DNA of 64,000 bases, taken from the NCBI RefSeq assembly GCF_014205225.1, contig NZ_JACHNB010000001.1:2271001-2335000 (forward strand), written 5' to 3'. Positions 1 to 7,355 of this stretch are shown here, piece after piece; position 1 is the first letter of the stretch, and the number at the start of each line of letters is the position of its first letter. The DNA comes from Actinoplanes octamycinicus (GTDB lineage: Bacteria; Actinomycetota; Actinomycetes; Mycobacteriales; Micromonosporaceae). Position numbers and translations under genes: made by a program. The notes beneath the pieces are model-generated. The model was not told where the DNA came from. It saw nothing but the letters and a program-made list of their open reading frames with translations, and made no database searches.

Positions 1-1429
1 CCGCCACCCGGTCGGTCAGGCAGTCCCGTAGTCCGCTGATCGCGGCCGCCGGGACGCCCCGCAACGACTCCGCCGAGCTGTCCACGTGGCGGCCGACCGC
101 CCCGGGCAGCAGCGCGAAGAAGATCGTGCCGAGCACCGCGATGCCGAACGCCCCGCCGAGCTGCTGCACCGAGGTGATCGCCCCGGACGCCGAGCCGCTC
201 TCCTCGTCGTCCACGCCGGCCAGCACGATGCCGAAGAACGGCGCCATCGCCAGGCCCATCCCGATGCCGAGCAGCAGCAGCGCCGGGATCAGGTGCCACG
301 GCGTGATGTCCGCGCCGGTCAGGTGCACGGTGCCGGTGAAGACCACGGTGCCGAGCACCATCACCAGCGTGCCGAGCTGCAGCAGCTTGCGGCCCAGCCG
401 CTCGGCCAGCCCGGCGCCGGCCACGATGAAGCCGGCCACCATGCCGAGCGCCTGCGGCAGCGTGGTGAGACCGGCCTTGAGCGGCGTGTAACCCAGCCCG
501 ATCTGCAGGTAGAAGGTGAAGACCAGGCTGGTGCCGATCAGCGAGGCGAAGAACATCAGGCCCAGCGCCAGGCCGCCGGTGAACGCCCGCTTGCGGAACA
601 GGCTCGGGGTGACCAGCGGGTCGAGGCCGCGCCGCTCCCGGCCGCCCTCGTAGACCGCGAACAGCCCGAACGCCAGCACGCCGAGCGCCAGCATCCCGAA
701 CGTCCACGCCGGCCAGTCCAGCTCCCGGCCCTGCACCAGCGGGAAGAGCAGCAGGAACGCGCCGACCGCGGCGAACAGCACGCCGGGCCCGTCGAGCCGC
801 GGCGCCCGGTCCAGGCGGGACTCGGGCAGGAACTTGATCGCGCCGAGCACGGCGAAGACGCCGAGCGGCAGGTTGATGAAGAAGATCATCCGCCAGCCGG
901 AGCCGAAGTAGTCCGCGTCGACCAGCCAGCCGGCCAGGATCGGGCCGCCGACCGAGGCCAGGCCCATCACCGGGCCGAACGCGCCGAACGCCTTGGCCCG
1001 CTCGGCCGGGCCGAACATGTCCCGCATCATGCCCAGGCCCTGCGGCAGCATCAGCGCGCCGAACAGGCCCTGCACCGCCCGCGCGCCGACCAGCACGCCG
1101 GGCGACGGGGCCAGCGCGCAGGCCAGCGAGGCGAGGGTGAAGCCGGCCGCGCCGATCAGGAACATCCGGCGGCGGCCGTAGATGTCGCCCAGCCGGCCGC
1201 CGGTGAGCAGGCCGATGGCCATGGCCAGGGTGTAGGCCGCGCCGAGCCATTGGATCAAGCTGTACGACCCGCCGAGCTCGGCCCGGATCACCGGGCCGGC
1301 GATCGTGGTGACCAGCGCGTCGAGCAGGTCCATCACCTCGACCGCGAGAATCACGAAGAGCGCGACCCACCGATATCGATAGGCGGCGGGGGCGCTCGTC
1401 TCCGTCGTCTGAACACTGTTCGTTGTCAC
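1..1429 (-). CDS. MFS drug efflux transporter, DHA2/EmrB-QacA type (3' end outside window)
   Basis: Multidrug-type proton antiporter of the inner membrane. I translated it from a GTG at 1429 down to base 1 without a stop; the C-terminus lies beyond the window. The first helix contains the family-typical stretch MDLLDALVTTIAGPVI, followed by the MFS signature loop GRLGDIYGRRRMF between helices 2 and 3 and the motif-C-like region FGPVMGLASVGGPILAG. A second in-frame GTG lies 6 bases upstream, so the start is uncertain by two codons. It is transcribed away from the TetR gene at 1482, and the shared gap carries three GAAC-N3-GTTC palindromes, one of them inside the first codons, so the transcript may be leaderless or nearly so. 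Substrate unknown; export under TetR control is inferred from the arrangement. Confidence 0.9.
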   Translation of the reverse strand, partial: MTTNSVQTTETSAPAAYRYRWVALFVILAVEVMDLLDALVTTIAGPVIRAELGGSYSLIQWLGAAYTLAMAIGLLTGGRLGDIYGRRRMFLIGAAGFTLASLACALAPSPGVLVGARAVQGLFGALMLPQGLGMMRDMFGPAERAKAFGAFGPVMGLASVGGPILAGWLVDADYFGSGWRMIFFINLPLGVFAVLGAIKFLPESRLDRAPRLDGPGVLFAAVGAFLLLFPLVQGRELDWPAWTFGMLALGVLAFGLFAVYEGGRERRGLDPLVTPSLFRKRAFTGGLALGLMFFASLIGTSLVFTFYLQIGLGYTPLKAGLTTLPQALGMVAGFIVAGAGLAERLGRKLLQLGTLVMVLGTVVFTGTVHLTGADITPWHLIPALLLLGIGMGLAMAPFFGIVLAGVDDEESGSASGAITSVQQLGGAFGIAVLGTIFFALLPGAVGRHVDSSAESLRGVPAAAISGLRDCLTDRVA

Positions 1430-1458
1430 GAACACCGTTCTAGTGGCGAACGGCGTTC
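1411..1458. promoter_or_regulatory. Triple palindromic operator between the pump and TetR genes
   Basis: Three 11-bp palindromes of the form GAACRSYGTTC lie at 1411-1421 (GAACACTGTTC), 1430-1440 (GAACACCGTTC) and 1448-1458 (GAACGGCGTTC). Their starts are 19 and 18 bp apart, so they sit on nearly the same DNA face. The location between divergent pump and TetR genes is the standard place for a TetR operator; binding by the neighbour is inferred. Confidence 0.75.
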
Positions 1459-1481
1459 GGTGTCAACTAAATTAGGCGGCG

Positions 1482-2204
1482 ATGAAGAACTCCCCTTGGA
1501 GCCCGCTCCCCGAGAAGCGGCCGGTCCGCGCCCAGCTCGACCGGGAGCAGATCGTCGACGCCGCGCTGCGCATCGTGGACGCCGAGGGCGTCGACGCGGT
1601 CAGCATGCGGCGGGTGGCCGGCGAGTTCGGCACCGGCCCGTCCAGTCTCTACGCCCACGTGTCCAACAAGGACGAGCTGCTCCGGCTGATGTTCGACCGG
1701 ATCTGCGGCGAGATCGACCTGCCCGGCCATCAGCCCGACCGGTGGCGGGAGCAGATCAAGCAGCTGATGCGGGACGTTCACCAGATCCTGATGGCGCACA
1801 ACGACCTGGCCCGGATCGCGCTGGCCACGATCCCCAACGGGCCGAACGCGCTGCTCGCCTCGGAGTGGATGATCGCGCTGCTGATCAAGGGTGGGGTGCC
1901 GCCGCGGATCGCCGCGTGGGCGCTCGACCGGGTCTTCCTCTACGTCACCACGGACGCCTACGAGAACTCCATCTGGCGCGCCCAGCTGCGCCACCTCGGG
2001 CTCCCGGCCAGCGAGGTGGAGCGGCAGGTCAAGGCGGAGATGGAGGTGCAGTTCCGGGACCTCCCGGCGGACCGCTTCCCCTATCTGAGCGAGCACTCCG
2101 CGGCGATGACGTCGGGCACCGCCGAGGAGCGCTTCGAGTTCGGTCTCGACCTGCTGATCGACGGGCTGGACCGGTCGGTCGGAGCGGCCGGCAGCCCCGG
2201 GTGA
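1482..2204 (+). CDS. TetR/AcrR-family transcriptional regulator
   Basis: DNA-binding repressor of 240 aa. The N-terminal helix-turn-helix covers roughly residues 22-70 and includes the characteristic MRRVAGEFGTGPSSLYAHV segment followed by NKDELL. The remaining helical part (about 80-235) would be the ligand-binding and dimerisation domain. It is divergent from the MFS pump at the left edge, and the gap carries three copies of one palindrome, so it most likely represses the pump and itself. Its stop codon abuts the stop of the convergent rhodanese gene. Ligand not predictable. Confidence 0.93.
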   Translation: MKNSPWSPLPEKRPVRAQLDREQIVDAALRIVDAEGVDAVSMRRVAGEFGTGPSSLYAHVSNKDELLRLMFDRICGEIDLPGHQPDRWREQIKQLMRDVHQILMAHNDLARIALATIPNGPNALLASEWMIALLIKGGVPPRIAAWALDRVFLYVTTDAYENSIWRAQLRHLGLPASEVERQVKAEMEVQFRDLPADRFPYLSEHSAAMTSGTAEERFEFGLDLLIDGLDRSVGAAGSPG

Positions 2205-2633
2205 TCAGGCGGTCGTGGTGGGAAGGCCGGCTTCGCGCCAGGCCTTGAAACCGCCGGCCAGGTCGGTGGCGCGGTGCAGGCCGAGGTCCTGCAGGGCGGC
2301 CGCGGCCAGGCTGCTGGTGTAACCCTCCTGGCAGGTGATGATCACCTGGAGGTCGTAGTCGCCGGCGAACGGCAGCCGGGCGTCGCTGCGCGGGTCGAGG
2401 CGCCACTCCAGCACGTTGCGCTCGATGACCAGGGCGCCGGGGATCTCGCCGTGCTCGGCGCGCTGGGCGGCCGGGCGGATGTCGATCAGCACGGCGCCGT
2501 CCCGGACCGCGGCGTCGGTCTCGGCCGGACCGAGCCGGACCAGCCGGGCGCGGGCCTGGTCGAGGATCTCGGCGATGCCGCGCGAGCCGGGCGGGGGAGT
2601 GACGCCGGCCGGGGCGGTGACGGCGGCGGTCAC
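2205..2633 (-). CDS. Rhodanese-like domain protein
   Basis: Single-domain sulfurtransferase-type protein of about 142 aa. The rhodanese fold is seen in AVLIDIRPAAQRAEHGEIPGA and in the active-site loop CQEGYTS, with the catalytic cysteine near residue 101, and in the closing LAGGFKAW segment. The GTG start overlaps the TGA of the upstream cysteine dioxygenase (GTGA at 2633-2630), so the two are translationally coupled. Pairing with a cysteine dioxygenase suggests handling of sulfane sulfur or sulfite produced during cysteine breakdown. That role is inferred; the rhodanese call itself is firm. Confidence 0.9.
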   Translation of the reverse strand: MTAAVTAPAGVTPPPGSRGIAEILDQARARLVRLGPAETDAAVRDGAVLIDIRPAAQRAEHGEIPGALVIERNVLEWRLDPRSDARLPFAGDYDLQVIITCQEGYTSSLAAAALQDLGLHRATDLAGGFKAWREAGLPTTTA

Positions 2634-3103
2634 CACTGGGCGCCGGCCCGCTCGACGACCAGCGTCTCCAGGCCGGCCGGGCCGAGGCGGTACTTCGTCA
2701 TGCTGGTCAGCGCCGGGCCGTAGACGTGGATGCTGATCGCCGGGTCGGCGCCGCGGTTGACGATCCGGTGCACGTGGTGGGTGCCGAACCGGCGACCGGC
2801 CCCGTCGCCCAGGTCGCGGCTGGTCACCCGGGGCGCGCTCGCCGGGCCGCTGACGGTGTCCTCGGTGAGGGTGCCGCTGAAGACGTGGAACGCGCCGGCC
2901 GAGCCGCCGTGGTCGTGCAGCTCGGTCTGCTGCCCGGGGAGCCAGGTGAGCAGCCACACCTCGTAGTCGTCGGCCACGTGCAGCCGGGAGTACCACCGCT
3001 CGATCGGGTCGAACCGGGGCGGCACCACCCAGCCCTCCGGCGCGTTGGCGAATCGCCGGGCGATGTCGAGATGGTCGAGGCGCAGGGTGGTGGCGGTGCT
3101 CAT
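2630..3103 (-). CDS. Cysteine dioxygenase-like cupin protein
   Basis: Non-haem iron enzyme of 157 aa that in this family oxidises L-cysteine to cysteine sulfinate with O2. The iron-binding cupin motif is present as ELHDHGGSAGAFHVFSG (H63, H65 with this start) and THHVHRIVN (H112). The ATG at 3103 is chosen because GAGGGAG lies about 8 bases before it; an ATG eight codons upstream (3127) would place that ribosome site inside the gene. It forms a two-gene operon with the rhodanese. A 7-bp inverted repeat sits 29 bp upstream and may be its operator. Distinction from 3-mercaptopropionate dioxygenase is not certain from sequence alone. Confidence 0.85.
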   Translation of the reverse strand: MSTATTLRLDHLDIARRFANAPEGWVVPPRFDPIERWYSRLHVADDYEVWLLTWLPGQQTELHDHGGSAGAFHVFSGTLTEDTVSGPASAPRVTSRDLGDGAGRRFGTHHVHRIVNRGADPAISIHVYGPALTSMTKYRLGPAGLETLVVERAGAQW

Positions 3104-3131
3104 GTCACTGACTCCCTCGTCAGACATACAT

Positions 3132-3152
3132 AACCTATGGGCAAGATAGGTT
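3132..3152. promoter_or_regulatory. Inverted repeat upstream of the cysteine dioxygenase gene
   Basis: Perfect 7-bp arms AACCTAT and ATAGGTT separated by 7 bases, in locally AT-rich DNA that also offers -10-like hexamers for the leftward gene. Size and place fit a dimeric repressor operator for the cdo-rhodanese operon. The regulator is not encoded next to it. Confidence 0.5.
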
Positions 3153-3205
3153 TTACCACAGAAGTGTGGCGCGCGGGGCGGTTTCCCGGATGTGGCGCGT
3201 CACCC

Positions 3206-3235
3206 GAAAGAGGCTTCACCGACTTTGCCTCTTTC
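3206..3235. other. Stem-loop in the leader of the neprosin-domain gene
   Basis: GAAAGAGGC (3206-3214) and GCCTCTTTC (3227-3235) form a perfect 9-bp stem around a 12-base loop. The structure is about 220 bases before the start codon at 3455, in a 351-bp gap without genes. It could be a 5' leader element or a terminator-like hairpin; there is no clean U-run on either strand. Confidence 0.45.
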
Positions 3236-3454
3236 CCGACTGGTGCGAAAAACTTCGATCCGCGATGGCGTGACCACGCTGCGTCGAACAAAGTGGGCGG
3301 GTTGTCACCGGAATGGCCGACGGCCTCAGCCATTACGGCAGAGTTCCTGGTCAGGACGTCCCTGTGCAATTGAGAAAGCTATATGGTGAGCCGATCGCCG
3401 GCAGGGCCCTGCTCGCCGGTCCCCCCAAGCCCCCCGATGAACGAGGACGGACAC

Positions 3455-4546
3455 GTGTTGAAGTCACGCCGCGGTCTGCTCGCCGCCGGCCTCACCGTCG
3501 CGGTGATCGGTGCGATCGGAGTCGCCTCCACCCTCAACGCGGGCGCCGAGCAGATCCCGGACGAGGCCGCTCCGGTGGCCGCCGCGGCGGCTCCGGCCGC
3601 GGTGACCCCGCCGGCCCATCTGCCGTGGGGTGCGAAACCGCAGCGGGTCAAGCGCGGGCGGGACGGCGCCACCAGCCGGTCGCTGAAGACCGCCGGGCTC
3701 AGCCTGGCCGCCCCGGACGACGCGGGCGCGGACAGCCCGCAGCCGGAGTACGCGCCGAAGGGCCGGACCGCGAAGGGCACCTTCCTCAAGTCGGCGAAGA
3801 CCACCGTGGTCCCGCCGGAGCCGTCCGCCTCCGTCCCGGCCGCCGCCGAGCCGACAGCCGAGCCGACGGCCGAGCCGACCAGCTCCGCGCCGACCGTGAA
3901 CTTCCTCTACAACGTCGGTTCGCAGGCCGCCGTCACGGACGGCGTCTACGCCAACCTGACGATCAACAAGCCGGTGCTGGCCAGGGACGACTACCACACG
4001 CTCGCCGAGATCGCGGTGCAGTCCGCGGACGGCAAGCAGATCGTCGAGGTCGGCTGGAACGTGGACCGGGTGGTGAACGGGGACGACGACCCGCACCTGT
4101 TCGTCTACCACTGGGTCAACCGGGAGACGTCCTGCTACAACGGCTGCGGCTTCGTGCAGTACAGCAAGACCGCGGTCGCCGGGGACACGCTGCCGATGGA
4201 CACCGCCAAGCGGTTCGGCATCCAGTACTTCAACGGCGCCTGGTGGATCGCCTACGACACCGAGTGGGTCGGGTACTTCCCGGCGAAGCTCTGGGGCGAC
4301 CTGGACTTCTCCAAGAGCGGTCTGATCCAGGTCTTCGGCGAGGTGGCGGCCGCCTCCGACAAGCCGTGCACGCAGATGGGCAACGGCAAGCGGTCCACCG
4401 ACGGCACCGCCGCCCGGATCGGCAGCCTGGCCTACCTCAACGGCCCACCGGTGGAGATGTTCGTCCGCAGCACCAGCGATTACTACAACGTCACCGCGCT
4501 GAGCAACCGCACTTTCCGGTACGGCGGCCCCGGCGCCTGCGGGTAA
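3455..4546 (+). CDS. Secreted neprosin-domain protein
   Basis: Exported protein of 363 aa. The GTG at 3455 is preferred because GAGGA lies 7 bases upstream; an ATG at 3437 in the same frame is possible. The N-terminus VLKSRRGLLAAGLTVAVIG followed by GVASTLNAGA is a signal peptide. Then come a basic/proline-alanine stretch and a repeated AEPTAEPT linker (about residues 128-142). The C-terminal ~220 residues match the neprosin (DUF239) domain: VGWNVDRVVNGDDDPHLFVYHW, a paired-cysteine segment ETSCYNGCGF, and IQYFNGAWWIAYDTEWVGYFPAKLW. Members best known from plants are glutamic-type prolyl endopeptidases; activity of this protein is inferred. It stands alone, followed by a long hairpin and tandem repeats. 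Confidence 0.8.
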   Translation: MLKSRRGLLAAGLTVAVIGAIGVASTLNAGAEQIPDEAAPVAAAAAPAAVTPPAHLPWGAKPQRVKRGRDGATSRSLKTAGLSLAAPDDAGADSPQPEYAPKGRTAKGTFLKSAKTTVVPPEPSASVPAAAEPTAEPTAEPTSSAPTVNFLYNVGSQAAVTDGVYANLTINKPVLARDDYHTLAEIAVQSADGKQIVEVGWNVDRVVNGDDDPHLFVYHWVNRETSCYNGCGFVQYSKTAVAGDTLPMDTAKRFGIQYFNGAWWIAYDTEWVGYFPAKLWGDLDFSKSGLIQVFGEVAAASDKPCTQMGNGKRSTDGTAARIGSLAYLNGPPVEMFVRSTSDYYNVTALSNRTFRYGGPGACG

Positions 4547-4557
4547 TTGAGTTGAGC

Positions 4558-4602
4558 TGAGCTGGCTGGCTCCGCTGAGCTGGCTGGCTCCGCTTCGCTC
4601 CG
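4558..4602. repeat. Short direct repeat of GAGCTGGCTGGCTCCGCT
   Basis: Just after the neprosin gene the 18-bp unit GAGCTGGCTGGCTCCGCT occurs twice in succession, preceded by a degenerate TTGAGTTGAGCTGAGCT run. No gene covers it. It immediately adjoins the long hairpin that follows. Confidence 0.6.
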
Positions 4603-4706
4603 CGGCAAAACGCCTTGTAACCGGCGAGAAGGTAGTTGATTTTCCGCCGCCGCAAACCCCGCGGCGTCGGAAAATCAGCTGCCTTTTCGCCGGCGGCGTT
4701 TTGCGG
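4603..4706. repeat. Long imperfect inverted repeat (hairpin about 104 nt)
   Basis: Left arm 4603-4653 and right arm 4661-4706 are complementary over nearly their whole length, around a seven-base AAACCCC loop. Matching blocks are GCAAAACGCC/GGCGTTTTGC, CCGGCGAGAAGG/CCTTTTCGCCGG and TGATTTTCCG/CGGAAAATCA, with a 6-base bulge TTGTAA in the left arm. Several differences are G-U compatible in RNA read rightward (for example GAGAAGGTAGTTGA against TCAGCTGCCTTTTC), so an RNA hairpin would be kept although the DNA arms differ. It may act as the terminator of the neprosin gene or be a small palindromic repeat element. Confidence 0.8.
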
Positions 4707-4710
4707 GGGG

Positions 4711-4939
4711 GTGTGGCTGGATTCCTCGTGAGGGTTGGGCCGGCGGAGTCTGCGGCGGGGGTGTGGCTAGGTCCCCCGTGAGGGTTGGGCTGGCGGAGTC
4801 TGCGGTGGGGTGTGGCTGGGTCGCTCGTGTGGGTTGGGCCGGTGGGGTCTGCGGCGGGGTGTGGCTGGGTGCCTCGTGTGGGTTGGGCCGGTGGGGTCTG
4901 CGGCGGGGGTGTGGCTGGGTCGCTCGTGAGGGTTGGGCA
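4711..4939. repeat. Tandem array, five copies of a 49-50 bp unit
   Basis: Units begin with GTGTGGCT at 4711, 4761, 4810, 4859 and 4909, spaced 50, 49, 49 and 50 bp; the last is partial. Each reads roughly GTGTGGCTGGGT, then CTCGTG, then GGGTTGGGC, then GGAGTCTGCGG or GGGGTCTGCGG. The unit is not a multiple of three, so the proline/histidine-rich reading frame on the minus strand is a by-product. There are no variable spacers, so it is not a CRISPR array. Confidence 0.92.
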
Positions 4940-5036
4940 TTGACGTTTTGCGCTTTCGTCGGCTCACGGTGAACCGGTTGCCGTGCCAGGATGTACATCC
5001 GGGTGGCCGGGCGGAACCCGAGGGGAGCTGGCGCCG

Positions 5037-5573
5037 ATGAAGCGACGGGTGAGCCCCGACGAGCAACTGATGACCGCGCTCTACACGGAGCACTACTCCG
5101 TGCTGCTCAATTTCGTCTCGCGATACGTCTCCGATCGGCACAAGGCCGAGGACCTGGTACAGGAGACGCTGTTACGGGCCTGGAAGCACATCGACCACCT
5201 CGACCCGGAACCCGGGCGGACCAGGTCGTACCTGCTCACCATCGCTCGCAACGTGGTGACCAACGCATGGCGGGCGGAACAGCGCCGCCCCCGGCTGGTC
5301 TCCGACGAGACCGCGGTCAACTCCGTGCCGTCGGCGGACAATGTGGATCAGATGGTGGAGGGCTGGCTGGTCGCGGAAGCGCTGGAACGGCTCTCCCCGG
5401 AACACCGGGCGGTGATACAGGCGATGTACTACGAGGGCCAGAGCGTGGCGGACGCGGCCCGGCGGCTCTCCGTACCGGAAGGCACGGTGAAGTCGCGTGC
5501 CTACTACGCGGTGCGCGCGCTCCGCGCCGTTTTCGAGGAGATGGGGATGCTGCGGAGTGGAGGTGCGGCATGA
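5037..5573 (+). CDS. ECF-type RNA polymerase sigma factor
   Basis: Group 4 sigma factor of 178 aa. Region 2 spans about residues 14-75 (YTEHYSVLLNFVSRYV...AEDLVQETLLRAWKH) and region 4 about 112-165 (ERLSPEHRAVIQAMYYEGQSVADAARRL...GTVKSRAYYAVRALR). The ATG at 5037 has GAGGGGAG about 9 bases upstream and gives the normal family length; an upstream in-frame ATG at 4983 adds 18 unconserved residues. The stop overlaps the anti-sigma start (ATGA), so the pair is co-translated. A TGAACC hexamer at about 4969-4974 could be the -35 of an autoregulated promoter, but this is weak. Confidence 0.95.
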   Translation: MKRRVSPDEQLMTALYTEHYSVLLNFVSRYVSDRHKAEDLVQETLLRAWKHIDHLDPEPGRTRSYLLTIARNVVTNAWRAEQRRPRLVSDETAVNSVPSADNVDQMVEGWLVAEALERLSPEHRAVIQAMYYEGQSVADAARRLSVPEGTVKSRAYYAVRALRAVFEEMGMLRSGGAA

Positions 5574-6295
5574 GCGATCTCGACGAGCACGACGACCTCC
5601 ACCGGTTGCTGGGTGGCTATCTGCTCGGCGGCCTGGACGAGACGGACACCGACCGGCTGGACGCGCACCTGCACGACTGCGCGGAGTGCCGGGCCGAGCT
5701 GGACCGGCTGGCGCCGGTGCCGGAGATGCTTCAACACCTGCCGGACGCCCGGCAGATGGGTGGTGATCTACCGCCGCTGATGGTCGCCCCGACCGCGCGG
5801 CCGAGTCCGCAGAACATCGAGAACCTGCTCAGCCGGATGCGGGCGGAGAAGACCCGGGAGACCCGGGTCAGCCGGGTGCGGTGGCTGGCCGCCGCGTCGG
5901 TGGCGCTGATCGCCGCCGCCGCGATCGGCTACGGCGTGCTGCGCGACCCCGGCACCCCGGGAGGCCAGCAGCAACAGCCGCCGCCGGTGGCCGCCGCGGT
6001 CACCGCGAACTTCCTGCCGGCCGCCGGCAGCGGGATGGGTGGCCAGGCGACGCTCACCCCGAAGGCGTGGGGCGTGGAGATCGCGCTGAACATGAGCCGG
6101 ATGGAGGGCAAGGCGCCGTTCTTCTGCATGGTCAAGCGGGCGGACGGCACCATGGAGCAGGCCGCGGCCTGGGGCGAGACACCGGAGCACACCGCGAAGG
6201 TGAGCGGCGCCAGCTCGATCAAGGCGACCGACGTGTCGGCCATCGTGATCACCGACAGCGGCGGAAAAGTGCTGGGCACCGCGCAGGTGACGTGA
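5570..6295 (+). CDS. Zinc-type membrane anti-sigma factor
   Basis: Partner of the sigma factor before it, 241 aa. The N-terminal anti-sigma domain carries the Hx3Cx2C zinc motif (H33, C37, C40 in DAHLHDCAECRAEL). One transmembrane helix follows at about 105-124 (WLAAASVALIAAAAIGYGVL), then a Gln/Pro-rich stretch and an outer domain of about 110 residues of the RskA-C kind (TLTPKAWGVEIALNMSRM...). In this family the cytoplasmic domain holds the sigma factor and proteolysis at the membrane releases it. The ATG overlaps the sigma stop codon. The signal sensed is not known. Confidence 0.92.
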   Translation: MSDLDEHDDLHRLLGGYLLGGLDETDTDRLDAHLHDCAECRAELDRLAPVPEMLQHLPDARQMGGDLPPLMVAPTARPSPQNIENLLSRMRAEKTRETRVSRVRWLAAASVALIAAAAIGYGVLRDPGTPGGQQQQPPPVAAAVTANFLPAAGSGMGGQATLTPKAWGVEIALNMSRMEGKAPFFCMVKRADGTMEQAAAWGETPEHTAKVSGASSIKATDVSAIVITDSGGKVLGTAQVT

Positions 6296-6308
6296 TCGGA
6301 TCGGGGGC

Positions 6309-7355
6309 ATGTCGATCGATCTCGAGATGCCCCCGAAACTCCGCCCCGGCGACCGGGTGGCCGTGCTGTCCCCGTCGTTCGCCGCGCCCGGGCTCTTCCC
6401 GGAGCGGCATGAGCAGGCGTTGCGGCGGGTGCGCGAGGAGCTCGGTCTGGAGCCGGTCGAGTTCCCGACCACCCGGCGGCTCGGCGCCACCCCGGCCGAC
6501 CGGGCCGCCGACCTGACCGCGGCCTACGCCGACCGGTCGATCCGCGCGGTCTTCGCCAGCATCGGCGGCGACGACCAGATCACCGTGCTGCCGCACCTGG
6601 ACCCGGCGGTGTTCCGGGCCGACCCGAAACCGTTCTTCGGCTTCTCCGACAACACCAATCTGCTCAACTGGCTCTGGTTCCACGGGCTGGCCGGCTATCA
6701 CGGCGGCTCGACGATGATGCACCTGGCGCGCGGCGGCGGCGTCCAGCCGGTGCACCTGGCCTCGTTGCGGGCCGCCCTCTTCGACGGCGGTGACCTGGTG
6801 ATCGAGCCGGTCGCCGAGTTCACCGAGGAGGAGACCGACTGGGCGCAGCCGATCTCGCTGACCGAGCCGGCGCGGCCGGTGCCGCACCCGGGCCGGGTCT
6901 GGCACCAGCCGGACCGGGTGGTGACCGGCCGGTCCTGGGGCGGCAACCTGGAGATCCTGCACTGGAACCTGGCGGCGGACCGGTGGCTCCGGCCGGTCGG
7001 CGACTACGCCGGCGGGGTGCTGCTGCTGGAGACCTCGGAGGAGATGCCGCCCGCCGAGGAGGTCTTCCGGATGCTTCGCAACTTCGGCGAGCGCGGCCTG
7101 TTGCGGCAGTTCCCGGCGGTACTGGTCGGCACCGCGAAAGCGACCGTCTTCACCAGCCCGCGCCCGGCCGCCGAGCGGCCGAAGTACCGCGACGAGCAGC
7201 GCGAGGCGATCCTACGGGCGATCGACGCCTACCACCCGGAGGCGATGGTGGTCTTCGGCGTCGACTTCGGACACACCGACCCGCAGTGGGTGCTGCCGTA
7301 CGGCGGCGCCATCACTGTGGACGGACCGGCGCGGACGATCGTCGCGCACTTCTGA
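6309..7355 (+). CDS. S66-family LD-carboxypeptidase / MccF-like peptidase
   Basis: Serine peptidase of 348 aa. The family removes the terminal D-alanine from tetrapeptide stems of recycled peptidoglycan, or in the MccF branch cleaves microcin C-type antibiotics. The nucleophile is Ser113 in FFGFSDNTNL; the partner Glu and His sit in WGGNLEILHWNL (about residue 222) and GVDFGHTDPQWVLPYG (about 320-335). No signal peptide is visible, so it should be cytoplasmic. It starts 13 bp after the anti-sigma gene and may belong to the same transcript. Its 3' end overlaps the convergent MFS gene by 44 bp. S66 call firm; LdcA versus MccF not resolved. Confidence 0.88.
   Translation: MSIDLEMPPKLRPGDRVAVLSPSFAAPGLFPERHEQALRRVREELGLEPVEFPTTRRLGATPADRAADLTAAYADRSIRAVFASIGGDDQITVLPHLDPAVFRADPKPFFGFSDNTNLLNWLWFHGLAGYHGGSTMMHLARGGGVQPVHLASLRAALFDGGDLVIEPVAEFTEEETDWAQPISLTEPARPVPHPGRVWHQPDRVVTGRSWGGNLEILHWNLAADRWLRPVGDYAGGVLLLETSEEMPPAEEVFRMLRNFGERGLLRQFPAVLVGTAKATVFTSPRPAAERPKYRDEQREAILRAIDAYHPEAMVVFGVDFGHTDPQWVLPYGGAITVDGPARTIVAHF

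Noticed and set aside
86-2248. 720-aa open frame on the plus strand, opposite the MFS gene and running into the TetR gene
   Set aside because: Rich in His, Gln, Arg and Ala with no domain; it is antisense to a clear MFS protein. Such frames are expected at this GC content.
3313-4560. 415-aa Arg/Gly-rich frame overlapping the neprosin gene
   Set aside because: Out-of-frame shadow of the neprosin reading frame; no signal peptide or domain.
4675-4998. Pro/His-rich 107-aa frame on the minus strand
   Set aside because: It is the translation of the 49-50 bp tandem array; the unit is not a multiple of three and no ribosome site is present.
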